Source: Treponema sp. (GTDB lineage: Bacteria; Spirochaetota; Spirochaetia; Treponematales; Treponemataceae). Taken from it: a DNA stretch of 48,937 nt. Under the pieces are notes generated by a model. It searched no databases. It was not told the origin of the DNA and saw nothing but the letters and a program-made list of their open reading frames with translations. Numbering within the stretch: position 1 is the first letter of the stretch; each line of letters opens with the position of its first letter. Made by a program: the position numbers and the translations under genes. Positions 9,856-18,617 of the stretch are shown here, piece after piece. The stretch covers positions 1 through 48,937 of the forward strand of contig JAFUHS010000149.1 in NCBI GenBank assembly GCA_017468745.1, read 5' to 3'.

Positions 9856-12594
9856 TCAGTTTACTGGCTTTTCCTGCTTCCAGTTTTCTGCCTTAAAGAT
9901 ATTGTCCTTCACATGCCACCATTCATTATCCTTGATTGAGAAAGTGTACTCGCCGTTGTTTACTGGTTGATGGGCATCACTTACGGAGATATATACGCCA
10001 TCTTTCTTTATGGAGGTCGTATCCAGTGGTATGGCTTTTCCTGTGTAAGGATTTACTGGTTTTTCAATAAGCCCTTTCAGCAGAAGCGAAGGGGTATCTG
10101 CATTTGTCATGAATGTATGGTCATCGATGGAGATTTCCCCAGAGGCATTAAAGTCTTTGTACATAAAAAGACAGTGGTAATGAGCACGCCCGGTATATTG
10201 GCCACCACTGACAGCCTTGTCGAGCATTTCGTCATTTTCCATATCATCTTCACGGTCTGTTCCACCATGGTCTGAGACAATAATGATTCTGGTCTTGTCA
10301 TAGATTCCTTCTTTTTTGAGGTATTGAATCCATTTTCCAATCAGCTTGAAGCTTGCCATCTGCGTATGATAGGAATTATCATTCCTGAATTTAGAAGTCC
10401 CAAGATTTTTTACTTCCTTTGCGGGCGTGTAATCAGGGGCTTCAAAAAGCATTGCGTCATTCTCGTGAGTCAGCTGATTTACGATGCATGAGAAAGTTCC
10501 GTTTTCTGTATCAGAAATACTTGTCAAAGAGTTCAGGTAGTAGAGTGCCGTGTAGCTGTCCAGTGCCGCTTTTCCGTTCGCCGCGCTTTCGTCAGTGTTC
10601 CAGTAACTACCGCCCTTGTAAATAAGATTGCGTAGTACAATGGGAGAGGAGCGGAAGAGACTGAAAAAAAGCAGGTTGCGTTTAAGAATCGAATCCGTGT
10701 TGTCTGGAATGCTGTTTTTTTCGGATTCCTGACTCCACAGGGAATAATATTTACCTACAGCCTTATAGCCTTTAATAGCAGGATATGGCTCTAGAATGGA
10801 AAGGTCACAGAAATGCTTGTAGTTGGGCCATGAAGGGTCTGTAATGACTGCAGAATATCCCTTCTGTTCTGTAAAAATACGAGACAGCATAAGTAAGGCT
10901 TCGTTATGCTTATCAACCATCGGCGTTTCGGGTCTAAGGTTCATTTCCCAGGGAGTGTATTCATAGCCTCCATAAATTCCTGGAGAGCCTTGCAGTGTAT
11001 GTGCATTAAAAGAAAGTGCATTATTGTAAAAAGTAAATCCGCTGAAAACATCTCTGAGGGAGGGATCTTCATTCATAATTTCTTTGACAAACTGTCCTTG
11101 TGCCATATCAAGCATAAAAAGCACGACATTCTCGTGGTTTCTTGAAAGATGATACATCGGCTCTATAGATGTTGCTTCAGATTCTGCATAATTATTCTTG
11201 TAATTGCTGTAGCTTGATTGAATTGCATAAAGATTTGCGGTTGAAATTGCCGAAAGTGAAAAAATCAGTATGGTAGAAAGAGATGAAATAATTTTCCCCC
11301 GTTTGATATGCAGGAGCAAGGGAATAAGTATGATTATAAGGGCAATTGAAATAAGGTTAAGAATTGATAAAGGAGAAATCAATTTGAAATCGGCTGCTGC
11401 GAGGAAAATAAGCGTGGCAGAAATATCTCCATAGGACAGCATAAAAACATAGGCATCGATAACCGCAATATAGGATAACACACACATGCCCAGTGCAAGC
11501 ATTGTCTGAACTGTAGAGCCAAATAAAAAATATATGCAGGTCGCCCAGAATAAGAAAATACCTGCAGACTGCAAGGCTGTATTGCATATAAAAAAAATCG
11601 GATTGGGGTGCAGACCTAAATCAGTAAATTCAATGGGGGAAGAGCCGATGAGTGTTGACGGAATGGCAAAGCCGGAGAGAATAAAAAGAACGAGACAGGA
11701 AAGGATAAAAAGCCAGGTTCGGACTTTGAAACTTTCTGCCAAAAAAGCAAGCTTTGTTTTTAAAAGCCATTTCGCAACTTGTAAGAACAAGGGAATCATA
11801 TAGACAAGCAAAGCAAGGGCAAGAAAGAGTATTTTGTTTGGAAGCTGGGTATCTGCGACAATAAAAATATAGAAAAGAACAGGCACCAGAAGCACACAGC
11901 AGAAAATCCAAAAAGCTTTTGCTGGATTTTTGAGCTTGTAGAAGATATTTTTTATCAGACTGAAGACATTGTTCATTGTCCAATAGAGGACAAGCCCTGC
12001 TGGAGAATTATAGAGTATTACGAGAAAGACAAGTGCCATGCCGTAAATCTGCGCCTTGTCACGGAATGAAAATCCTTTTGTGTATATTGCGCCGGCTACG
12101 ATATTAATCAGTGTCATTGCAATGGGAAGCACATTCACTGGAAACGAGCCGATGGTAAAGAGTGCGTCTGGAGCTCCCATGTTGCGGATGAACAGGAATG
12201 ATGAGCCTTGCAAGGCGGGAAGATGAGTCAGAAAAGAATAGGCTGCAATAAAAAAAGGAATCTGTATCAGAAGTCCGAAGGATGAGCGTAATGCCATAAT
12301 CGGGCTGTAGTGATTTTCCTTATAGTAAGCGGTGGTCATCATGTAACGCTCGTCGCCAGTAAAAGTCGCTTTGATTCTATCCAGCTGAGACTTCATTTTT
12401 TTCTGAGCATCACGCTCAACTTGCTGCCACTTTTCCGCCACCGCATAAAGTGGAAGACAGAGCAGGGTAACCGCAAGACTGATACCGATAACCGCATAGC
12501 CCACATGCGGGGTCACTTTGTTAAAGAAAACGAAGGCACATTCAATCAGCGTGTAGAGAGGATAAATGATAAGTGTATATAAAAAATCTGCCAT
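9856..12594 (-). CDS. YidC-like domain fused to EptA/LtaS-like phosphotransferase, copy C
   Basis: The third paralogue (912 residues) has the same order: YidC-like core 1-225 with FGLLIQIPFFIAAYSFL and SPAGLVLYWTMNNVFSL, extra helices to about 450, then the transferase domain with D496 (VLFMLD), T533 (NAHTLQGSPGIYGG), H710, D775-H776 (VSDHGG) and H805/H807. All residues expected for a metal-dependent phosphotransferase are present. Position 43, Arg in true YidC, is Thr. It is the last gene of the heptose operon, 33 bases after the HddC-GmhB gene, with an AAGGA ribosome site. The pairing with GDP-heptose synthesis suggests that the target or carrier is a heptose-containing glycan (inference). 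Confidence 0.8.
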   Translation of the reverse strand: MADFLYTLIIYPLYTLIECAFVFFNKVTPHVGYAVIGISLAVTLLCLPLYAVAEKWQQVERDAQKKMKSQLDRIKATFTGDERYMMTTAYYKENHYSPIMALRSSFGLLIQIPFFIAAYSFLTHLPALQGSSFLFIRNMGAPDALFTIGSFPVNVLPIAMTLINIVAGAIYTKGFSFRDKAQIYGMALVFLVILYNSPAGLVLYWTMNNVFSLIKNIFYKLKNPAKAFWIFCCVLLVPVLFYIFIVADTQLPNKILFLALALLVYMIPLFLQVAKWLLKTKLAFLAESFKVRTWLFILSCLVLFILSGFAIPSTLIGSSPIEFTDLGLHPNPIFFICNTALQSAGIFLFWATCIYFLFGSTVQTMLALGMCVLSYIAVIDAYVFMLSYGDISATLIFLAAADFKLISPLSILNLISIALIIILIPLLLHIKRGKIISSLSTILIFSLSAISTANLYAIQSSYSNYKNNYAESEATSIEPMYHLSRNHENVVLFMLDMAQGQFVKEIMNEDPSLRDVFSGFTFYNNALSFNAHTLQGSPGIYGGYEYTPWEMNLRPETPMVDKHNEALLMLSRIFTEQKGYSAVITDPSWPNYKHFCDLSILEPYPAIKGYKAVGKYYSLWSQESEKNSIPDNTDSILKRNLLFFSLFRSSPIVLRNLIYKGGSYWNTDESAANGKAALDSYTALYYLNSLTSISDTENGTFSCIVNQLTHENDAMLFEAPDYTPAKEVKNLGTSKFRNDNSYHTQMASFKLIGKWIQYLKKEGIYDKTRIIIVSDHGGTDREDDMENDEMLDKAVSGGQYTGRAHYHCLFMYKDFNASGEISIDDHTFMTNADTPSLLLKGLIEKPVNPYTGKAIPLDTTSIKKDGVYISVSDAHQPVNNGEYTFSIKDNEWWHVKDNIFKAENWKQEKPVN

Positions 12595-12627
12595 GTTTCT
12601 TTCCTTGAATTGTTGCTTTCTTAATTA

Positions 12628-13932
12628 TTAAGACAATATCTCCGACACCGCGTCTAAGAGCGTTTTTCCGTCGTCAAGCAGGATGCTTTCCCTGCAGCCG
12701 GCGTTTTTTCCCGCCTCAAAGTCCCGCTGGCTGTCGCCAATCATGTAGCTCTGTGCGAGGTCTATGTTAAAGTCCTCCGCGGCCTTTAGAAGCATTCCCG
12801 CCTTGGGCTTACGGCAGTCGCAGCTGCACTTGTAGGCAATCCGCTCGCCCTCAAAGCCCCTGTCGGTATGGTGGGGGCAGTAATAGATTGCGTCTAAGTA
12901 TGCGCCTTCCTTTCCCAAAAGGGTTTCCAGTTTGTTGTGGATTTCTTGAAGTTCGGGAAAATCAATGTCACCGCGGGCGATTCCCGGCTGGTTTGTGACC
13001 ACAATGGCAAGATATCCTGAATCGTTGATTTTTTTGATTGCCTCTGCGGCTCCCGGAAGCAGTTCCATACCGTCAAGTTTAGTCAGAAATCCCACGAATT
13101 TGTTGATGGTGCCGTCACGGTCAAGGAATACAGCCTTCTGCCTGTGGCTCAGATTCCTCTGGCTTACAAGGCCGCTTTTGATGTCGGCCTCGGTGGCATA
13201 GTAGCGGTCGGGCGTTCCCATGTCCTTGATGTATTCGGGGGTGTCGTAGGCGAAGACTCTGCCTGAGCCGAAAAGTCCTGCAACGGCGGGCTTTAAGATG
13301 TCCCGGTCAAGGTCGATTTTTTCTTTGGAAAGGTGCTCTTTTGCGGCCAGAAGGAGGCGGGGATTAATCATTTCGATTCCGGCATTCACCCGGTTTTTGT
13401 ACCAGAGCCGCTCATCTTCCTTGTTCATCCAGCGGATTACGCGTTTCGTGTCCTGGGGAAAGTCTCCTTCCTTTGCGGGGGGAAGAATCTCCGTTACCAG
13501 AAGGGAAGAGTCGTAGGGGTGTCCGTTGGGATGGGCGACCAGGGTTGCGTCCGCATCATGTTCCCTGTGAAAGGCAGTCAGGCGGGAAAAATCCAGATCA
13601 AAAATCGTGTCGCCGCAAAGAAGAAGAAAATCATCGCCTGAATCAATAAGGCCTTCGATTTTGTAGAGGGCGCCGGCCGTTCCAAGAGGCTCAGTTTCTT
13701 CATAATAGCTGATTTTTACCCCAAAGCGGGAGCCGTCCTCAAAGTATTCGCGGATAAAATGCCCCAGATGCCCGATTACCAGCGTAATGTCGGTCAGCCC
13801 GTTCCTTTTGAGGCATTCAATCTGATGCTCCAGAATCGGTTTTCCGCAGATTTTAATCATGGGCTTAGGAATGTCGCTTGCAATTGAAGCGATTCTCGTT
13901 CCCTTGCCGCCAGCCATTATGACAGTTCGCAT
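12628..13932 (-). CDS. hddC-gmhB: Heptose-1-phosphate guanylyltransferase fused to heptose-1,7-bisphosphate 7-phosphatase
   Basis: One polypeptide carries two steps of the GDP-heptose pathway. Residues 1 to about 235 form a sugar-nucleotidyltransferase (MAGGKGTR, IPKPMI, CGDTIFDLD) like HddC, which makes GDP-D-glycero-alpha-D-manno-heptose. The C-terminal 180 residues are a HAD phosphatase like GmhB: nucleophile motif FLDRDGTIN, VVTNQPG, the zinc loop with CPHH and CSCDCRKP, and MIGDSQRD. The start at 13932 (MRTVIMAGG) has an AAGGA site; the longer 13950 start would overlap gmhA. It is five bases downstream of gmhA in the same operon. The fusion is less usual than separate genes. The nucleotide preference (GDP or ADP) follows from the HddA neighbour and is inferred. 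Confidence 0.88.
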   Translation of the reverse strand: MRTVIMAGGKGTRIASIASDIPKPMIKICGKPILEHQIECLKRNGLTDITLVIGHLGHFIREYFEDGSRFGVKISYYEETEPLGTAGALYKIEGLIDSGDDFLLLCGDTIFDLDFSRLTAFHREHDADATLVAHPNGHPYDSSLLVTEILPPAKEGDFPQDTKRVIRWMNKEDERLWYKNRVNAGIEMINPRLLLAAKEHLSKEKIDLDRDILKPAVAGLFGSGRVFAYDTPEYIKDMGTPDRYYATEADIKSGLVSQRNLSHRQKAVFLDRDGTINKFVGFLTKLDGMELLPGAAEAIKKINDSGYLAIVVTNQPGIARGDIDFPELQEIHNKLETLLGKEGAYLDAIYYCPHHTDRGFEGERIAYKCSCDCRKPKAGMLLKAAEDFNIDLAQSYMIGDSQRDFEAGKNAGCRESILLDDGKTLLDAVSEILS

Positions 13933-13937
13933 TGCTT

Positions 13938-14570
13938 TTATTCCTTCCAAAAGTGTTCCTCAATTTCAAGGCAGAGGGCATGGTAAACGGGCAGGTGATA
14001 TTCCTGAATCATAAAAGTCTCGTTTGAGGGAACGACAATGGTGATGTCTGCAAGGCTCTTGATTTTGCCGCCGCTTTTTCCGGTAAGGGCAATTGTCTTT
14101 AAGCCCTTAGCCTTTGCAACGACAGTGGCGTAAATCACATCGGCAGAGTTTCCGCTGGTGGTGATTCCAAGGAAAATGTCCTCCGGCTTACCGTAGCCGT
14201 TTACCTGCTGGGCAAACATGACGTTTCCGTCCACATCGTTCAGACTTGCCGTCATGAGGGCAGACTGGTTGGTAAGGGCTATGGCCGGAAGCGAGCCCTG
14301 CAGTTTGTCAGAAAGATAGGCGCCCGTTTTAGCGTCAATTTCCTTGAGTTTTGAAAGAAAATCATTGCTTGGCTTACGGATTTTGACGAATGATTTTAAG
14401 AGTTCGCCGCAGATATGGTCTGAATCTGCCGCGCTTCCGCCGTTTCCCGCGACCAGAAGCTTTCCCCCCTTTTCGTAGGAGGCGATTAAGGCCTCGCTTG
14501 CGGCGCGAATGTCTTTTTCGCAGACAGACAGGGCGGGGTATCGTTCTATAAGTTCCTTGATGTGATCCAT
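13938..14570 (-). CDS. gmhA: Sedoheptulose-7-phosphate isomerase
   Basis: GmhA converts sedoheptulose 7-phosphate to D-glycero-D-manno-heptose 7-phosphate, the first committed step of nucleotide-activated heptose synthesis. The SIS-domain fold is shown by AGNGGSAADSDHICGELLKSF (with the His and Glu used in catalysis and metal binding), SALMTASLND and GITTSGNSADV. About 210 residues is slightly longer than the typical 190-200. The start at 14570 (MDHIKEL) is chosen over 14588 because GGAG lies five bases before it. It sits between hddA and the hddC-gmhB fusion. Confidence 0.93.
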   Translation of the reverse strand: MDHIKELIERYPALSVCEKDIRAASEALIASYEKGGKLLVAGNGGSAADSDHICGELLKSFVKIRKPSNDFLSKLKEIDAKTGAYLSDKLQGSLPAIALTNQSALMTASLNDVDGNVMFAQQVNGYGKPEDIFLGITTSGNSADVIYATVVAKAKGLKTIALTGKSGGKIKSLADITIVVPSNETFMIQEYHLPVYHALCLEIEEHFWKE

Positions 14571-14606
14571 AAAATCTCCACGCGCCATGGACGGCGCTTT
14601 TGTTTT

Positions 14607-15599
14607 TTATTCAAAGTCTTCAGCCTGATACATGACAATCTTCGTTCCTTCGTTTTCAAACTGGAAGGGGACATGCAGCTGGTTTTTGAGGGCCGCACGC
14701 ACGGCATCCTGTTTTTCTTTGGGAACATAGAAAAGCAGGAAACCGCCGCCACCGGCACCAAGGAGTTTTCCTCCCAGGGCACCGGCTTTCATGGCCGCAT
14801 TGTACTGCTCGTCGATTGAATCTGATGAAATGCCCGATGAAATGCCCCTCTTTAACTGCCAGGTGTAGTCAAGCAGACGGCCAAAATCGTCCAAATCCGC
14901 GTCTTTATTGACCAGAATCTGCTCGGCATCATCTACTAATTTATACATTTTGAGAAGTTCCTGAGTCTTATCCTTCATGGATTTTTCGGTATTTTTCTGA
15001 ACTTCAGATGAGAAGCGGGAAATGCCCGTAAAGAAAAGCATGAGATTGTCATTGAGAGCCTTTTTCCGCTCAGGGGAGATGATGACGGGATTTACCGCAT
15101 AGCCGTCAGCGGAAAAATTGATGCGGTTAAGTCCGCCGAAAGAGGCTGCAATCTGGTCCTGAATGCCGCCGGCCTCCGCACAGAGAACCCGCTCCAGATG
15201 AATGGCATCGTCGGCAAGCTTCCGTTTGTCAGCATATTTTCCTTTAAGGGCATAGAAGGCTTCCAGCATACCTACCGCAAAAGAAGAGCTTGTGCCCAGT
15301 CCCGTGCGGGCCGGCAAATCTGAATCGTAGACAAGACGGATTTCGTGCATGTCTAACCACTCCATGGCATTGCGGATTGCCGGGTGATTTATTTCTGCAT
15401 AGGAGTTTACCTTTTCTTCTTTTGAATAGGTGAGATGCGTCTTGTAGTCAAAAAAACGGGGCAGGTGACGGACTGTGACATAGCAGTACTTGTCGAAAGT
15501 CGTAGAAAGAACGGCTCCGCCATGCTCGTTGTAAAAACCGGAAAAATCAGTTCCGCCGCCAAAAAATGACATGCGGAAGGGTGTGCGTGTGATAATCAT
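14607..15599 (-). CDS. hddA: D-glycero-alpha-D-manno-heptose-7-phosphate kinase
   Basis: This GHMP-family kinase phosphorylates heptose 7-phosphate at C1 with the alpha configuration, committing the pathway to the GDP rather than the ADP branch. Visible motifs are SFFGGGTDF near the N-terminus, TGLGTSSSFAVG (ATP loop, about residue 95) and LLGAGGGGFLLFY near the C-terminus. At 330 residues it has the normal length for HddA. It is the first gene of the operon hddA-gmhA-hddC/gmhB-copy C. A TATAAT box ends five bases before the ATG, so the mRNA is expected to be leaderless. L-fucokinase-like GHMP kinases are related, but the gmhA and gmhB neighbours decide the function. Confidence 0.9.
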   Translation of the reverse strand: MIITRTPFRMSFFGGGTDFSGFYNEHGGAVLSTTFDKYCYVTVRHLPRFFDYKTHLTYSKEEKVNSYAEINHPAIRNAMEWLDMHEIRLVYDSDLPARTGLGTSSSFAVGMLEAFYALKGKYADKRKLADDAIHLERVLCAEAGGIQDQIAASFGGLNRINFSADGYAVNPVIISPERKKALNDNLMLFFTGISRFSSEVQKNTEKSMKDKTQELLKMYKLVDDAEQILVNKDADLDDFGRLLDYTWQLKRGISSGISSDSIDEQYNAAMKAGALGGKLLGAGGGGFLLFYVPKEKQDAVRAALKNQLHVPFQFENEGTKIVMYQAEDFE

Positions 15600-15604
15600 A
15601 GTTT

Positions 15605-15633
15605 ATTATATCCTTTATGTAAAATAAAAACAA
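15605..15633 (-). promoter_or_regulatory. Promoter of the heptose operon, leaderless type
   Basis: TTGTTT (15628-15633), 17-base spacer, TATAAT (15605-15610), then five bases to the ATG of hddA. Confidence 0.55.
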
Positions 15634-15663
15634 TTAAGCTTAGATTTGGTTAAGGAAACTTCG

Positions 15664-15680
15664 GAAAAATGAAATTTTTC
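15664..15680 (-). terminator. Small hairpin at the end of the glycosyltransferase gene
   Basis: GAAAAAT-gaa-ATTTTTC forms a 7-bp perfect stem with a three-base loop and includes the stop codon of the gene that ends at 15679. There is no long U-run, so termination is only possible. Confidence 0.3.
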
Positions 15681-16764
15681 AAGACTCCGTAAATAAACCT
15701 TTTGATTTAATTACATCATAAATGCGTTGAGCCGTATTTTTAAGCGTGAATTTTTCGAGAATCTTTTCTGGTGATTCTACTTTTTGTGAAAGAAGCTCGT
15801 CCAAATTCACATTTGCCTTGTCTGGATCAATGTAATAGGCACAATTCCCATAAATTTCTGGAAGACTCGTGCGGTTTGAAATTATTACTTTCGCCCCGCA
15901 GCTAAGGGCTTCCAGAGGAGGCAGGCCAAATCCTTCAAAATATGTGGGTAAAATAAAGGCTTTACAGGAAGCGTGCATAGCCTTTACCTCTCCGTCAGAA
16001 AGATAACCAGTCATAATGACATTTGGAAGGGATTTCATTTTTTCAAGTTCTGGGGGAACTACGGATGGAAGAGGCTTTCCGGAAACTGCGAATAATTCAT
16101 TTGGGTAAAGAGATGCATGTTCTGCAATCCATTTAAGATTCTTCCGCGTGGAGAGGCTGCCTATCGTAAAATAGAAAGGCTTTTCTTTCAGCTGAGGAAA
16201 TTTATCAAAAATTGACTTGTCGACAGGAATTTTCTCATAACCGCTGACACCAGAGTAAACTACATGAATTTTTTCTGGTTTTACATGATACATATCTATG
16301 ATGGTTTGCTTGGTATATTCGCTGACGGTAAAAATTTCCCGCGACCGTTTGGCGATTGCCCGGCACATAAGTGAACTGTAAAATTGAATAAGCTTGTCAC
16401 GGCGAGAAGTGAAGTCAGCCGGATGCAGTTTTTGATATAAGTCATGGATAAACTCAAATCCAGGAGCGAAGAAGGGACAGGTATTCGTATAATCAAAGCT
16501 TATTCGATGATGAAGAATGACATATTTTTGGAAAGCAATCTGCGTCCATTTCGGAAAAAAATGAGCTTCTTCTTTGAGCTGAACGACTTTAATGTTTCTC
16601 AGCTTCGGGATATTCTCCGCGTTTGCCGGCAGGACAAGCTCCACTTGATTTTCTTGGACAAGTTCGTCGAGATATTGTGTAACTTCAATGGCGAGCCGTT
16701 CGATTCCTGTGAGCGTATGACACCAGCTCTCTCCGTTTATGGCGATGATTCTATTTGATTTCAT
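15679..16764 (-). CDS. Glycosyltransferase, family 4 (GT-B)
   Basis: A retaining GT-B glycosyltransferase of 361 residues that would add a sugar to the growing lipid-linked glycan in the cytoplasm. The C-terminal half carries the family 4 features: YFTIGSLSTRKNLKWI, a sugar-nucleotide-binding region ending in PTYFEGFGLPPLEALSCGAKVI with the E-x7-E pair, and SLPEIYGN. The N-terminal TGIERLAIEVTQYL is typical of mannosyl/rhamnosyl-type family 4 enzymes. It overlaps the end of the upstream GtrII-like gene by 14 bases, so the two are co-transcribed. The sugar specificity cannot be read from the sequence. Confidence 0.85.
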   Translation of the reverse strand: MKSNRIIAINGESWCHTLTGIERLAIEVTQYLDELVQENQVELVLPANAENIPKLRNIKVVQLKEEAHFFPKWTQIAFQKYVILHHRISFDYTNTCPFFAPGFEFIHDLYQKLHPADFTSRRDKLIQFYSSLMCRAIAKRSREIFTVSEYTKQTIIDMYHVKPEKIHVVYSGVSGYEKIPVDKSIFDKFPQLKEKPFYFTIGSLSTRKNLKWIAEHASLYPNELFAVSGKPLPSVVPPELEKMKSLPNVIMTGYLSDGEVKAMHASCKAFILPTYFEGFGLPPLEALSCGAKVIISNRTSLPEIYGNCAYYIDPDKANVNLDELLSQKVESPEKILEKFTLKNTAQRIYDVIKSKGLFTES

Positions 16765-18535
16765 AATCTTTGACCTGAGGATTCTTGAGTTTTACGAGGT
16801 AACGGTTGTTTTCGCCGTAAATATCGTGGTAATAGGAAGATATTAAAAGAGGCATAGCTTCAAGTTCAGCTTTTAGTTCTTTATTTTCATTAAACTTGCG
16901 TTCAAAGGAATCTGTCGCAAGAAAATCTAAGTCCATATTCCAGTCTTGAATGAGAATATGAGTCCAGCCAGAAGAATAGCCGCCAATATTCAAGTTATAA
17001 TTTTTATATTCCATGATAGAGGATGTGGAGGGACCGATATCACCGACAATGTAGGCCTCATTATGGGCGGAAGAATTGATAAGATGTCCCATATCGCCAA
17101 GAAGAATAGTGTAACGGAATTTCTGATAGTCATTTTGTTTTGCGTAGAGATTTCCACGCACAATTGCGAAAACGGTAAAGCCATGGAAAAGAGCACAGAT
17201 GGATATGAGTGTGAGAATCTTTGTGGCAGACTGACCTCTGCTTTTATCTCTGCTGTCATACAGGGCGAGGTCGGTAAGTGCGATAACAGCAATAAATGCA
17301 TCGAATCCCATAAATGCGCGGTCATTCAGTAGAGTATTTCCGATAGCAAGGTATGCGCCAAAAGAGAGAATATACATTAGTCCGAGGAAAAAAATTGAAG
17401 TAAGCAGGGCCAGCGGCTTATTTACCCTTGCGTTTTTTGCAGCGGCAAAGGGAAAAAGCAATGCAAGTATGCAGGTGAAAAATCTAATCCAAATGTTTCC
17501 ATAATTAGAAAACACAGTACGATTATATCCGATAAAATTGTCCTTCACCATCGTAAAAAACTGGATTCCCATGTGAACCTGCGTGTTCCTTTCATCGATA
17601 GTCGCTTCTGTGGGAATCATGATAAGCACCTTAAAGATTATAAGCGCAATGATATAGCTTGCTATTGAAGTCAATAAAAAAGACAATATTCTTTTGCCGC
17701 CTGTTTTGGACAGAATCATTTTCATTGTAAGCACAAGCGTCATTATGATATAAATGCTGTTTCCTGCCTGATACGATGAGCATACAAAAATCAAGCTCAT
17801 AAAGGAAATTGCTGCATAAACCAGTAAATCTTTTGTAAAAAGAAATGGAAGTACTCCGAAGAGCATTGCCAGCGCCATATAGGGTGAGTCAAACTTATAT
17901 GACATGTTTTCAAAATAGAAGGGACAGATTCCCAGGAATAGAGAGGCGATTAGAGACAGCTTTGTTACGGCACCGTCTGTCATTACATATGCCAGCGTGT
18001 ATGATGATATTGCAAGAATGGCTGCTGCAAGAATTTGTGTGAAAGGCGCCAGGTCGTTGAGATAAAAATTCGTGTGGAGAAAGACCGAAAGACTTTCTGA
18101 AATATAGCGGCTCGCTCCGACCCAGGATTTATGCCCGGAAATAATGCGTTTTATGTCATCTTGGAAATCATAATTTGCTCGGAAGAGAGTAAGATAGCAG
18201 ATGCAGTAGAGACCGAATAATATGGCAACCTGTGTTAATGCTTTTTTCGAATAGAAAAGCTCACGGATTTTTTCCCTACACGCCGCAAAAACATATTTTC
18301 CTTTTTCTGTGTAAATCAAAAAATAGGTAAAAAGAGCCAGCGTTGCAAAAAAAGACATGCTTCCGACTATTACGGCATTCCATTTAGTCATGTCCTGCAA
18401 GGCTCTGCCTATTATTTTTTCCATGAGAATAATAATCAAGTTCCGGCTTACCGGGAGAATGCAGCAGAGACATGCAATGAAAAAAATTATGAGTAAGGTT
18501 TGAAAGGAACAGATTTTTTTTAGAATTTTATTCAT
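16751..18535 (-). CDS. GtrII-type polytopic glucosyltransferase
   Basis: A membrane protein of 594 residues with about ten to twelve hydrophobic segments and a hydrophilic C-terminal tail. After the second or third helix is the sequence FQDDIKRIISGHKSWVGASRY, the acidic pair plus Arg/Trp/Arg pattern of GtrII/GtrIV O-antigen glucosyltransferases. These enzymes use an undecaprenyl-phosphate-linked sugar on the periplasmic side to add side branches. A GtrB homologue is divergent from it at 18618 and a GtrA homologue lies at 25608, so all three parts of a Gtr system are present, though not in one operon. It starts with an AGG site close to the ATG. Confidence 0.75.
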   Translation of the reverse strand: MNKILKKICSFQTLLIIFFIACLCCILPVSRNLIIILMEKIIGRALQDMTKWNAVIVGSMSFFATLALFTYFLIYTEKGKYVFAACREKIRELFYSKKALTQVAILFGLYCICYLTLFRANYDFQDDIKRIISGHKSWVGASRYISESLSVFLHTNFYLNDLAPFTQILAAAILAISSYTLAYVMTDGAVTKLSLIASLFLGICPFYFENMSYKFDSPYMALAMLFGVLPFLFTKDLLVYAAISFMSLIFVCSSYQAGNSIYIIMTLVLTMKMILSKTGGKRILSFLLTSIASYIIALIIFKVLIMIPTEATIDERNTQVHMGIQFFTMVKDNFIGYNRTVFSNYGNIWIRFFTCILALLFPFAAAKNARVNKPLALLTSIFFLGLMYILSFGAYLAIGNTLLNDRAFMGFDAFIAVIALTDLALYDSRDKSRGQSATKILTLISICALFHGFTVFAIVRGNLYAKQNDYQKFRYTILLGDMGHLINSSAHNEAYIVGDIGPSTSSIMEYKNYNLNIGGYSSGWTHILIQDWNMDLDFLATDSFERKFNENKELKAELEAMPLLISSYYHDIYGENNRYLVKLKNPQVKDYEIK

Positions 18536-18559
18536 ATTTTACCTGAAGAAAAGAAGAAA

Positions 18560-18588
18560 TAGACCTTTATGATATTTGTGTATATAAT
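18560..18588 (+). promoter_or_regulatory. Promoter of the gtrB-like gene
   Basis: TAGACC (18560-18565), 17-base spacer, perfect TATAAT (18583-18588). A normal leader of about 25 bases follows, with an AGGGG ribosome site eight bases before the ATG at 18618. Confidence 0.5.
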
Positions 18589-18617
18589 TAGAATAATAGA
18601 TTTTAGGGGTTATGTAA

